From NCBI GenBank assembly GCA_039545315.1, contig BCIM01000014.1, positions 248,001 to 312,000 on the forward strand: DNA of 64,000 bases, in the 5' to 3' direction. Under the pieces are notes generated by a model. It worked only from the letters and a program-made list of their open reading frames with translations, ran no database searches and was not told where the DNA came from. How positions within the stretch are numbered: position 1 is the stretch's first letter; every line of letters begins with the position of its first letter. Both the position numbers and the translations under genes were made by a program. Below are positions 24,173 through 34,900 of this stretch, piece by piece. Source of the stretch: Kondoa malvinella (Eukaryota; Basidiomycota; Agaricostilbomycetes; Agaricostilbales; Kondoaceae).

Positions 24173-24444
24173 GCGCTAGGGTTCTTGTTGCAGCCTGCTT
24201 TGTAGCATTTTTGTAATTGGGCAGGACCCGTGTATGGCATGCATTTAGCTAGCTTCACTTTTAAAGCAGAACTCCTCTTGTTCTATTCGCCTTCCACCAT
24301 GCACAGGTACGCAGACCAACCCGCAGTAGACTGATAGTAAATTGAGAGCCGATGTGCCACAAGCCTGAGCACGAGGATTGCCTTCAGCCAGGCCTCCACA
24401 TTCGCTCGAAATGTGTACGCACATTGAGAGTTGTGTTCTGAAGC

Positions 24445-26007
24445 TTATCTTTCGAGGAACTTGATGGGCATGCTGCGACGCGGCGGCTTCTCGTGTTGTT
24501 CCGATATCATTTGAATAGGCCTGCCAGGCTGACGATGTAAGGTGAACCTTTGTTGGTCGAACTTGGCAGAACCCGGTATTCTGATCGAAGCCGTGTACAG
24601 AAATTGAACGTCCAATGAGCTGGCTACCGAATCCACGAAGCCCTCGAAATCTCCAAGCATCTCTTGCTCAAGCACCCCTGCCGTTTCCTCTAGCCCTTTC
24701 TTCTTCGCCACGGCATATCTTACGATCGAGAGTTCTCCCAAGTTCATATAAACCACGAGAGATCGCAATTCGGGAAAGGTGTGGGTGTCTTGGAAAAGGG
24801 AGAGCGCATCGCACGCATTGACGGATGTTAGTAGCCAGCTGCCTATCGAGCCGGTTAAAGATAGATTGACGTGCTGCAAGCCATGACGAGGGTTTCCACT
24901 GTCGAACATGTTGCGGAAATGATTCTTCGCTTCGAGAACGCTGCCAGATCGAGCGGAGGAAGCATGCGGAGATTCGGAGATGAATAGTTGTAGGCTGAGA
25001 ATCGAAGAGGGAAAAACGGGAATGCGAGTCGAACTATCTGTGCTGTATTCTAGCCCGTCAATCGAAAGCTGCTTTAGCTCCGAGAGTGCGGGATGCTGCA
25101 ATAACAGATCGAGACCACGAATGCTTCTCCCCCGGAAGGGATAGCCGCTACGTGGTTTCCAGTTGCAGTGTAAGTAGGATAGCTTGGGCAGATTGTCCAG
25201 ATAGTGGGCTTCATCTTCCCTCCTGCAGAAAGCGATCGAAGCCCCAGCTGTCCACATGGAGAATTGAGTTGCGGATGCCCATCCCTTGCGATCAGACACA
25301 AGTAAGAGGCGTGAGGAAAAATTCTGGGCTTTGATCCAATGGAGAAGTTTCCAGTGCATCGGATGCTGCGGAGAGCCATCTCCAGGATGCTGCTGTCGAG
25401 AGGCATTGCCATAGTTGAGAGGAGTCACAGTGACGAGGCGCAATTTTGGCAGCGCAAGGGGTGAAAACGTGATGTCGCTGAGATGGGCTGAAGCTTGCAG
25501 AGCAGTGTGGGAAAATTTACAATACTTGACGGTGAAGATGATATCGAGCCGAGTAATACAGGAGCAGGTTCGCAGTATAGAGCACATGTGGGAGAGGCTG
25601 CTGTTCAGATCCGCAGTAGAGAACCACTCGTGCATATCTGATCTCGGCTGTCGGGGGCGCAGAATTCTAGTTAGGTCGCGTTGCTTCAAGCAGATCCGCC
25701 AAGAGACGTGTCGGATCAATTGTCGATAATGAGGTTTCTGGCCCAGAGTATCGGCCAGAGCTCGGCTAACAAGCTGATTCGAGCGGATACTGCAATAGAT
25801 GCGCGGAAGACAATGCTTGTATAACGTTTCTGCCATAATAAACCAATCAGCCCACATTTGTCGAACGAGTCAGGAAAGCCTACTGCTTATCTCGCCTAAC
25901 AACGCAAACGTTTTTGCCTTGTTCGTTCCCGTAGCCAAATCCAGCTCATACTCTTCCAAGACGAGATCCATTACGTCAAATGGCAGCGATTCTAAGCGAG
26001 AAGACAT
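24445..26007 (-). CDS. F-box-type protein, two exons
   Basis: Exon 1 is 25884-26007 and exon 2 is 24445-25829, giving 502 residues. The N-terminus MSSRLESLPFDVMDLVLEEY then ISKTLYKHCLPRIYCSIRSN has the pattern of an F-box: leucine/proline-led first helix, then a region where incidental residues are replaced. The rest resembles fungal F-box proteins with an irregular leucine-rich fold (LSHMCSILRTCSCITRLDI, LPKLRLVTVTPLNYG, LPKLSYLHCNW, LSELKQLSIDGLEY). These proteins usually act as SCF ubiquitin-ligase adaptors, but no substrate can be inferred. The intron 25830-25883 (GTAGGC..GGCAG) restores the frame upstream of the long open frame. Confidence 0.65.
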
Positions 26008-26582
26008 GGTATAACGTGAGCGAGCAGGGTAGAATACTGCTCCGAGAGATCAGAGCTAGAGCGAAAGAAAGGTTATAAGGCTGCGAACGGCTGCAAAGGA
26101 CCGTATTGTAACTAGACGAGCGCTGCGCCCAGTAGGCTTGCTCTGTTGCCAGAGATGTTGTCCAGAAAGAGAACTCAAGCGCAGGTAGCTACTGGTCAGA
26201 CGAGGACAGGCGAGAACAGACGCCGAGAATGCAACTTGAAAGGCTCAAAAGGCTAGAATTGCCTGGAAAGCGAATTCAGACGCCGACTGTCTTCACAAAT
26301 TGCTCGAGTGGTACAGCAGGACTGTTCTCTAGCCGTATCATCTCGATCTGGTACAGAAGTTGATATCGTCCGCAGATAACCACGCCAAGATGACAGATTG
26401 AGGATCATCTACTAGTAGCTCTAGCCATGTGTTTGTATTCCCAGATGCTGCGCTACAAGCTATATAACAATGCTTTCCTTTGATTTCAACTGTCCTTGAG
26501 TGTCCATGAACCAATAAATATTCCAAGCTCTCATCGCTCTTTAAGATCTTTGTCCCCACACAACAAAGATCTTCACTGGTCA
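26008..26582. other. Intergenic, no supported gene
   Basis: An 82-codon open frame on the minus strand (26338-26586) overlaps the GH16 stop but shows no domain. Otherwise this is the F-box promoter region and the GH16 3' flank. Confidence 0.45.
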
Positions 26583-28394
26583 TCACTGGTCAGTAGCTTG
26601 ATCAGCTGATTCTTCGCCTGTCTGTTCGCCCAATGCATCCTCTGTGGTATCGGGTGCTGCAGCTTCCGGTTCTGTAGTAGGTGAATTGGTGGGCTGGGCC
26701 TGTTGTTCTGATGAAGTCATTGTCTGCACTGGAGCTTCAGAAGTGGTCGGCGAGACTGGGCTCGAGGTGGTAGTCTCAGGAGGTACGTAGGTAGAAGTCG
26801 AACTTGGTCTGGGTGTTGACGAGCTGCTGGATACACTCGTCGTTGACACTGAGCTGGTGGTGGGGCGGCTCGATGATGTAGAAGACGTAGGAGATGATTC
26901 TGCCTCAGTCGTTCGTTGAGTTGTAGCAATGGTAGAGCTGGATCTTTGCACGCTAGACGAAGACGAAAGACTAGAAGACGTTTCGGCTTGCGATGACTGC
27001 TGCACAGTGGAAGAAGCCGGTCTTGAGGTTGTGTATACAGTCGAGAAGCGACTAGAGGATACAGGTTGGCTACTTGTGGCGACTCGAGATGAAGTTGCAA
27101 CATTTTCAGAAGTTGGACGGCCTGAAGGTGTGCTAGTCTGTTGTATCGTCGACGAGGAGAAGGAAGAGGACGTTCGAGCAGACGATAGAGCGGTCGAAGA
27201 CGATGCAGCGGCGGAGTGGCTGCTTGATAATGAGGAAGTCGGACTGGAGCTGACGATGGACGACACCGAGCTAACGGAAGCTGCAGGTGAGCTGATTCCG
27301 GGTGTACCACCATTACGGAACGAGTTGCAAAGCTGATCAGACTGCGTCGCTGAGTAGCCATAGAACATTTCGAAGGATTTGATGAAGGTGTGACCTGCCA
27401 GCCTTTAATACTCGCAGACTGCGAGAGTAATGCAAAAACTCACTGTCAGTCGTAGGAGGACCTGCACTCCATCCCAAATCGCCGCTCGACCAAGTGTTCA
27501 AACAGAAAGGTCCCGTCACTTGCGGCACATTGCTCGTGATTCGCGTTCTTTGCACACCACTGGAACACTCGTCAGCGTGTAAGCAGATAGGTAGAACAGG
27601 GCTACTGACTCGATGTAGAAGGTCGTTGCTTCAGAGTCCCAATCAATACGGTATTCGTGAAAGCCCTGAGAAGGATCAAATCCGGGATCCATGTTGACAG
27701 CAGACTTTTCTCCTCCCTCCGCGATAGCTTGATTCGTCGCCCAGATTCCAGCTTCCAGATATGGACTATCAGGGTTCTTCTCCAAAGCAGTGGTAGTCAA
27801 GATTTCCCAATCGAACTCTGCGCTGTCGCTCTCGTAGAAGAACATTCCTTCGACAACACCTTTTGTTGTTGAGGATTTTAGCACTGTTCTTATCGAGCCA
27901 TATTGGAATTGTGCGTTTGTAGTGAGATGTGCTCCTTTCTGTGTCCCACTGTTGCCGTCTTCAGCAGGGTCTAAGCTATCCAGTGGGGGACTGACCTTCC
28001 GTCATTGGCCTTTACAGTCAACCGGAGAGCTCCATCAACAAGAGTCACTTGCTCTGTGCCGTATTGCATGTTTTGTCTGGGGACGGCATAGGTATCGATG
28101 CTGAGACCAGCGCCATTGACCTTTCGCAGATGCTCAGAGTTTGTCTAGCCAAAGGTGCAGACGCTTACAATTGAGACCACATTGTCACCTGAACTGCTGC
28201 CAGAAAAGTCTGCTACCAAATGTTGAGAGCTAGGGAGGCTGGTCAGAATGATGTCGTTGATATACTGCATGTACTCACTATGAACCAGCTAGGCCATCAA
28301 TACTGCAAGCAGCCAGACTACTTTGTGTCAGGGACAATACAACAGCTGCGGCCAAGAGCGATTTCGATGACAAGGCGGAAGTAAACAGACTCAT
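26583..28394 (-). CDS. Secreted GH16 glycoside hydrolase/transglycosylase with long Ser/Thr-rich tail
   Basis: This is a cell-wall-acting enzyme of glycoside hydrolase family 16, comparable to Crh-type or beta-glucanase-type wall enzymes. The N-terminus MSLFTSALSSKSLLAAAVVL then SLTQSSLAA is a signal peptide. After several short introns the catalytic core has KGVVEGMFFYESDSAEF then DWEIL, with the E-x-D-x-E arrangement of GH16 in EFDWE. Downstream are GFHEYRIDWDSEATTFYIE and PFCLNTWSSGDLGWSAGPP. The C-terminal 230 residues are almost only Ser, Thr and Pro, as in heavily O-mannosylated wall proteins, and end in an acidic segment (EDALGEQTGEESADQATDQ). No hydrophobic GPI-attachment tail is seen in the frame that ends at 26583, so a cryptic last exon or secretion into the wall matrix are both possible. 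Confidence 0.82.
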
Positions 28395-29037
28395 ATTGTC
28401 GGCGACCGTCGAGGACAATCAAGGTCGTTGAGAAAAGAAGCAGCTACGGCTGTTTCAAGAATGAACAAGAGCCGCATGCAGACTAATAGCAGACGTCAGA
28501 CACGTCAAAAGAGAAAAAGCTTGAATTTGCTAGCTCGTTGACCCGAATAGGAAATTGAATTTCATTGCCCCGGAGTCAGGCAAGGCCTTTAGATTAGGTA
28601 CGCGGACATGATAGCTTGAGACCGTGCCAAGGTATATTGCACCAATAGACTGGTACGCAGGTTTGCAGACGAGACACTGCAGCGGTAAAGGCATCGAAGG
28701 TTGAAGCGCCAGCTTGCCGGTCAACAGGAGCTTGTATTGCTGCTTGATATGCACGCAATTATCAACAGCTATAGATGCGCCAATACAGCAGAAACTGAGC
28801 AGCTGATTGCCAGACAAGAACTTTCGTGAATGGCACCGTGTCGCATCGCCGAGGGCACCCCAAGGGCAACGCTCTCTTATGTATTGGTTTCAAGGGTCTC
28901 TGGTAACAATCACGAGCTCAGGCGGTACTCCTGAGTGAAGTGTTGGTTGCTCTCTGACCCAAATCTGTTCGAGAAGTTTCCACTTGACCGCCAACATCAG
29001 CCAACATCACATTTCACTTCTCACCACCCTGCACATA
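28395..29037. promoter_or_regulatory. Divergent intergenic region, GH16/AHA1
   Basis: This 643-bp region lies between divergent starts. A 95-codon minus-strand frame (28530-28817) has no recognisable domain. I see no specific regulatory motif. Confidence 0.45.
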
Positions 29038-30533
29038 ATGAGCGCAAACTGGCATTGGAAGACGAAATCGACAAAGCCTTGGAGCGATGCGTACTTCAAC
29101 GCTGAACTCTGCAAATTGTCCACTGGCAATGTCAAAATCGTTTCCGTTCAGCCAACAGAAGGCGATTGTGAAGTAGGCATGCGCAAAGGCAAGGTCATTA
29201 CGATTTACGACCTCCGCGTCACTTCGAATTGGGAGACGACCGACGGCTCAATCAAGGGTACTTTGGTTGCTGTAGAAGTCTCGCACGATATGGAGGACTC
29301 GGATTATGTGTTTGAGACTAGTGTCGAACAGTCTGGAGCTGAGGCGGATGCTGCAAAGGAGCAAGCGAGGAAAGCTTTAGCGGATCTCTGCAGACCTGTC
29401 TTTACTCGTTTCCCCAAGGTAATGCTCACGTCTCTCTCCATCTACTAGTCCTTACAGGCTTGCAGGAAATGGTCAACGTTCACGGCAAAGATTTGCTCAA
29501 AGATGAATCACCTAGTACTTCCGGTCACTCTACTCCCCTCCCACCAGCTTCAGCACCAGCTCCAACTTCTTCAGCCTCCACAATGACATCTTCAAAGGCA
29601 ACAACCGCAAAGGCCGGCGGCATCAACACTACTTCTGTTCGAGCTGAATCGTCATTCATGATTTCCGCTCAAGATCTCTTTGAAACGCTCACCAACCCAG
29701 GCAAAGTTCAGATGTGGACTCGTAATCAGGTGAGCACTATTCTACCATGCGACATACATCGCTTATATGGAATTCGTCGTTCACAGGCCAAAGTCAGCAT
29801 ATTCCGCTGCTCGAGCTGGTTCTGGCTGACGTTGCTTCTAGATTGCACCAGAAGTAGGCTCAGAAGTGTCTCTCTTTGGCGGCAACATCAATGGCAAAGT
29901 CACTGCTGTTGATGCACCTAAAAGCATCAGCATGACTTGGCGAGCGCCTAGCTGGCCTGAAGGTTCGATATGGTCGTTGTTCAGTCTTGTTTTGAAGACT
30001 GATCGGGATGGTCGGTCGAACAGGTCATTATGGTACTTTGACACAGAGCTTGGTGCAGAATGCCAGTGACACTACTTTGACTTTGCGTGCGTGCGGAACT
30101 TATTCATGCGAGACATCGTTGACACTTTTTGGGGTATAGGTCTCGATGGTGTGCCGCTCGGCAAGGAAGAAGAGACTGAGAAGAATCTCGGTCAGTATCC
30201 AATGTCGTCTGCTAGGCTTTAGCTGAAGAGCTTTGAACTTGACAGACATCTACTACATTCGAAGTCTGAGTAAGTGCTGTCCATTGATAGACTATACAAC
30301 TAGCTGACGCTTCAACAGAACAAATAGGGTTAGTACCAGTCCAGTATCAACCATCATCCTCCACTCCCTCGATACCGCACGCCCGGACTCGCCGCGGTCC
30401 AAAACCACATACTTTTCTTCAAACGCTTGGAGCACGAGCTGCTGCTGCACTCGTACCTATGCTCAGTCTCGGCGTGATCGGCGTCATGCTGTATGCTATT
30501 TGGCACGGACCGACTTTCCAGGATCAGCAATGA
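29038..30533 (+). CDS. AHA1: AHA1-like Hsp90 co-chaperone with a C-terminal transmembrane extension
   Basis: AHA1 proteins stimulate the ATPase of Hsp90. The start MSANWHWKTKSTKPWSDAYF is typical. The N-terminal domain contains VQPTEGDCEVGMRKGKVITI, YDLRVTSNWE, GTLVAVEVSHDMED and DYVFETSVE. A Ser/Thr/Pro linker follows, then the AHSA1 domain: SFMISAQDLFETLTNPGKVQ, MWTRNQ, IAPEVGSEVSLFGGNINGKV, ISMTWRAPSWPEGHYGTLTQ, LTLRLDGVPLGKEEETEKNL and DIYYIRSLKQIG. Yeast and human AHA1 end about here. This protein continues with PVQYQPSSSTPSIPHARTRR and then a hydrophobic helix, ALVPMLSLGVIGVMLYAIW, five residues before the end region HGPTFQDQQ. That arrangement predicts a tail anchor. Introns are short and canonical; the stop is at 30531-30533. 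Confidence 0.9.
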
Positions 30534-30796
30534 ACCTCTTTCTCCTCTTTCATCTCATGTTATTTGTCCATGATGTGCAAAACCGTGAGCTATTTGAGAT
30601 CAAGGACGGTTTCTAATTCAAATGCTTTTGTTCCTTACAGGCTCGGTACAATGCTTTGAGCGGATCCTCCAAAGTAATAGCAAAAGCAGAAGGATCGTTA
30701 CAAAACGGAAATGACAATGGCATAAAAGCATAACTTCAAAAATATACACAAAAAACGAAAAACAAAGGCACTACACATCGTTCACATCGTTCACAT

Positions 30797-31821
30797 CTAC
30801 GTCGACTTTCTCCCCTTCTTCCCTAGGCCAGCTTGGATCTTTTGGAAATCTTCTTCAGTCGGCATTGACATTCGTTTAGCCTTCTTTCGCTTTTCCCTTT
30901 CTTCCTCGCTATTGTCTGATGGCGAGAGGGATTTCCGCTTCTTGGACTTCTTATTGTCTGCAGTAGCGTACTTCGCTTCGATAGACGCCAGGGTATTGGC
31001 CATTCGAGCAGCACCCCGCTGTTGGATGAGAGCGCGAAGTGCTTCTTCTCCTTCTGCTTCTTTGTCCTTCTTTCCCTTGCCTTTCCCGCCTTTCCCGTAG
31101 AGCTTGTCATGTACGCCTAGTTCTTTGGCCAACGCTTCAGCTTCACCAGCTTCTTTCGACGCTTCTTTCATGCGCTTCTCTTTCGCTTTGGTGTCTTTGA
31201 GCATTTTCGACCAAGCAGGTAATGATTTGAGCTCTTTGGCAGCAATAGCGGCATTGATGAGGGTTGTAAAACGTTCTTCTGCTGATAGAGCATCTGACGC
31301 CATGACAGTTTCGAGAATGACAGTGATGGAGCCTTTAGAATCATTGTATGCTTTGTGTAGATCTGCCTTTTCTTCTGGTGATCCTGCATACGATCGATAT
31401 GAGCACTGCTTGCGATATGGGAGGAGATAGAAACGGGACCTTCATAAGCTTTAAAGAAGTCCTGGATGCTCGTCGCATTCACTTCGCCCTTCCATAGCTC
31501 TCTGAAGTAATCATCCCATTCCTCCCTGGTCCTCTTGTTACCTCCAGCGCCTTCATCTGTCCTGCCCGTTCTGTCGTACACTTCCTTCCGCTTGCCATCA
31601 TTCAAAACAGCATAGGCATAACCAATTTGCTGAAAAACTGTCTTGCCTTGTTCTTGTTTCTCAACAGAGGCAGACACAAGTTTATCAGGATGATGCAGTA
31701 ACGCGAGCTTGCGATAGGCTTTCTTGATTTCCTCGGTAGAGGCAGACGAGGTCAAGTGCAGAGCAGAGTACAAGTCATAGTCTTCTGTGCCAAAGATGGC
31801 TTCTGCTGGATCGGCGTCCAT
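30797..31821 (-). CDS. DNAJC9-like J-domain protein
   Basis: This is a co-chaperone of Hsp70 that in animals also acts as a histone chaperone. The J-domain is at residues 14-85: DYDLYSALHLTSSASTEEIK, KAYRKLALLHHPDK with the essential HPD, and VLNDGKRKEVYDRTGRTDEG. It continues with EEWDDYFRELWKGEVNATSI and QDFFKAYEG. One intron ends at TATGCAG just before EGSPEEKADLHKAYNDSKGS. The remaining part is helical and basic (AWSKMLKDTKAKEKRMKEAS and DNKKSKKRKSLSPSDNSEEE) with nuclear-localisation-like clusters. This matches the DNAJC9/S. pombe SPAC1071.09c layout. The gene is convergent with AHA1, with 263 bp between stops. Confidence 0.88.
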
Positions 31822-31956
31822 CGTTGGATGCAGCTTTAATGGACGTTGTGCTCCGAGAGGATGACTTCTCGAGATGTGAGACTCCGGAAATCAAAACAAC
31901 GCGCGAATGTCTCAAAACAACCGGTGTATCGGAATAGAATAATGCATGGTATTCCT

Positions 31957-34900
31957 CTATGAAGTACTGCCCTTCTTCCCTGCTAGTCTCTTGAGTTCAT
32001 CAAACTCGTTCCGACCAGCTTGTCGGCAAAGTGCAGCGAAATGTGATGAAGGGTTATCGAGGAGATTTGAAGGAGAGTCGTACCTGCTCTCATCAGCCCA
32101 GTCGAGAGTGTTTGGAAGTAAAGGACTTACTCTAAGACGCATCCCTCGCCGAGCACAAGGACTCGATCGTAATCTATGATAGTCGTCAATCTGCCCCAAA
32201 GTTAGTATCTCGGCTACCGTGCGAACTCTGAGCATACCGATGAGCTATGCAAATCAGCGTAGCATCTTCCATTTCGCTTCGGATTGTTTGCTGTATTCTC
32301 TCGTCTGTCTTTGCGTCCAGGCTAGCAGTCGATTCATCCAAGATCAGGATATTCGATGTAGACAATTTCAGTAGCCCTGTTCATCAACACATCAGCTAGA
32401 TTCATCAGACAGAGTGAAAGAGCGAACCTCTAGCCAACGCCAATAACTGCCTCTGACCAACAGAAAAATTCTTTCCTCCTTCCGTAACGGGATCATCCAA
32501 ACTCCTTATAGCGACCCGTTCTTCAGCAGGTGTTTGCGTTTCATCTTCATCATGTTGCAGCTCAGACAGCCGCAAGCTACTACCTGGTCTAGACGGTCGA
32601 GGTGTGTGACCCGGGGTGTTGGCTATCATTTGGCAGCGCTTTAAGGCATCCCATAATTGATGGCTGCTTACCTATCAGCATTGCAATCAATGATTAGCAA
32701 GACACGCACTCATCATGCTTGCCGAACGGATCTAGATTGAAGCGTATCGTTCCACTGAAAAGTGTCGCGTCTTGCGGTATTCTGCAGAAAGCGTTAACTG
32801 GGAGAACAGCTCAAATAGATAGCACTTGCATAGTCAATCGACTACGAAGATCTTGTAGGTTGAGCTTCGAGATGTCTAGCCCATCAATCTCGATCGAGCC
32901 AGATTCGGCGTCCAAAAAGCGGAAGAAGGTGAGCCTGCTTGCATGATGAACACATCTCCAATCAATGAAAGGGCACACGTACGCTAATGTGCTTTTGCCA
33001 GACCCTGTTCGGCCAACGACAGCGACCTTCTGTCTTGGCTCAATAGTAAAGCTGACGTTCTTCAATACAGGCGGAAGGTGAGGTGCGTATCGAGCAGTAA
33101 GATTAGACACTTTGATGATGCCGCTTCTGCTTGGCCACGAGTCTGGTGGTTTGAGGCCTTCGGTGGATTCTTGTGGTAGATGAAGATATTCGTTCACGCG
33201 CTCAATGCAATTCCCGTCGATCTGCAGTTCGGCAGAAAGACGCGCGACCCAAAGTAGGCGCGCTGAAACAGAATAAGCAAGTATAACAAGCCGAAGAAGC
33301 CAGTCTCACATTGAAAGGTCATAGCATAGCTTAGCACGAAACCGGCTAAGGCAGCTGTGATGGTCTTGCTGATAATGACAGAAAGGGCGACGATCAGCGT
33401 TACAGCCGCTCCTCCGAGATCGGTGCGGAAGCTGAGCCAGCGGTTGGCAAGCCAGAGTGAATAGAAAGGTCGAAGGTTGTCATTTTGTAGGCGAAACATC
33501 TTCTGCATGAAGCGAGAGCCATCGCCATATGCTCGGATAGTTGTCACCTGAGATAGCGATCAGCTGGAGCTGAACTGTTCAGGTTGTACCTACGCCGTTT
33601 AGTGTTTCGCCAAAAACACCGTACATGGGAGATAGCCCAACAGATTCAGCTCGCTTGAGTTCTCGCGAGCCACTTAGGTATAGATGTGTGGTATAAGCAT
33701 AGAAGATTCCCATCAGGAAACCGAATATTACTGTTTTGCTGATTTAGTCGTTGGGTCTTTCAACCAGGCAAAGGACTCACAGAATGAGGGCATAACAGCA
33801 ACAATGGTAGCAAGGATTCCGACCGTCCAGGCAATCTCGAGAAAGCTGCGCAAAGGAATAGCTTCAGCTGATGCAGCCGAAACGCAGAGAGGCACACACA
33901 AGAATTGCATCTTCCCGCCAAGTTCCTGGTCTATTGTGTTGGAGTCGCGGGAGAGTCGGTTCAGGACTAGAAGGCTATCAGACAAGCACCACTGCGCACA
34001 ACGAGACAACTCACTTCTACCGACAGGAGTGATGTCAAAGAAGCGAACGCGAGCGCCGAGAACAGAGTCAAAGAGTCTCGCGTAGAGCCGCTTTCCTGCT
34101 ACGACTGTGCGCGACAGGAAGATGGCGGTACGTATGCCATACAAAGCTAGCGTAAGGACAGCCAAGCCACAGTACACCGTCAAGTAATAGACAGTGGTCT
34201 CGCGGTCAGGCTGGCCTTCGTGTTGAGCGACACTTGATGCAGCAGAGTCGTAAGATTGAGCCCAAAGCTGGAGCCAGTAGTTCATGCTGACTTCTGCCGA
34301 CTGCGAGATGGCACTGATCGAATATTAGCGTCAAGTCTCGTTCACAAAAGACCTACGTACTATGCAAAGACGATCAGCAACCATGTCCCCAAGCCGCCTA
34401 TTGCTGCAGCGTAGACTTTGTATATTCGCCAATCAACAGCACCTGAAGACGTCTGTTAGCACAACAAAGCGAGCATTGATCCTCACTTACCTGTTTGCGC
34501 TTCTTCATCTCGCTTCTCTGGCAAGACCTTGCTATCGGCTACCGGTGTGTGATCCAGCTCCTTCTTGTCGCTCGAGACATGTTCGTCTGTCGCATGGCCT
34601 TCAGACTGCGGTGGCTTCTCGTCGATGCGATCTGACATTGCCGTGAGGTGTTTTGGCGCCTCATCGGGCAGACCGTTGTACAGCACCTCTCCCGCGTCGA
34701 GAACGACCATATACGAGCATATCGGGGCGAGAAGAGAGACTGCATGCGAGACCAAGATACATGTTCGGTCTTTCATGAGAGGGCCGGAAAGGGTTGCGAC
34801 TAGCATGCGAGCGGTTTGCGCATCAACAGCGGCTGTGATGTAGGGTAGCAATCTCAGCAAAGTGGCAGAGGGTGCGTAGTCGCGGGGTCTGACCTATTAT

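Noticed and set aside
26338..26586. 82-codon minus-strand frame overlapping the GH16 stop, considered as a last exon carrying a GPI signal
   Set aside because: Its end is not hydrophobic and no splice pair joins it to the GH16 frame convincingly.
26929..27336. 135-codon plus-strand open frame
   Set aside because: It is the antisense of the Ser/Thr-rich GH16 tail; low-complexity TCN/ACN codons leave the opposite strand open by chance.
28530..28817. 95-codon minus-strand open frame between GH16 and AHA1
   Set aside because: No domain, no splice partners, and located in a divergent promoter region.
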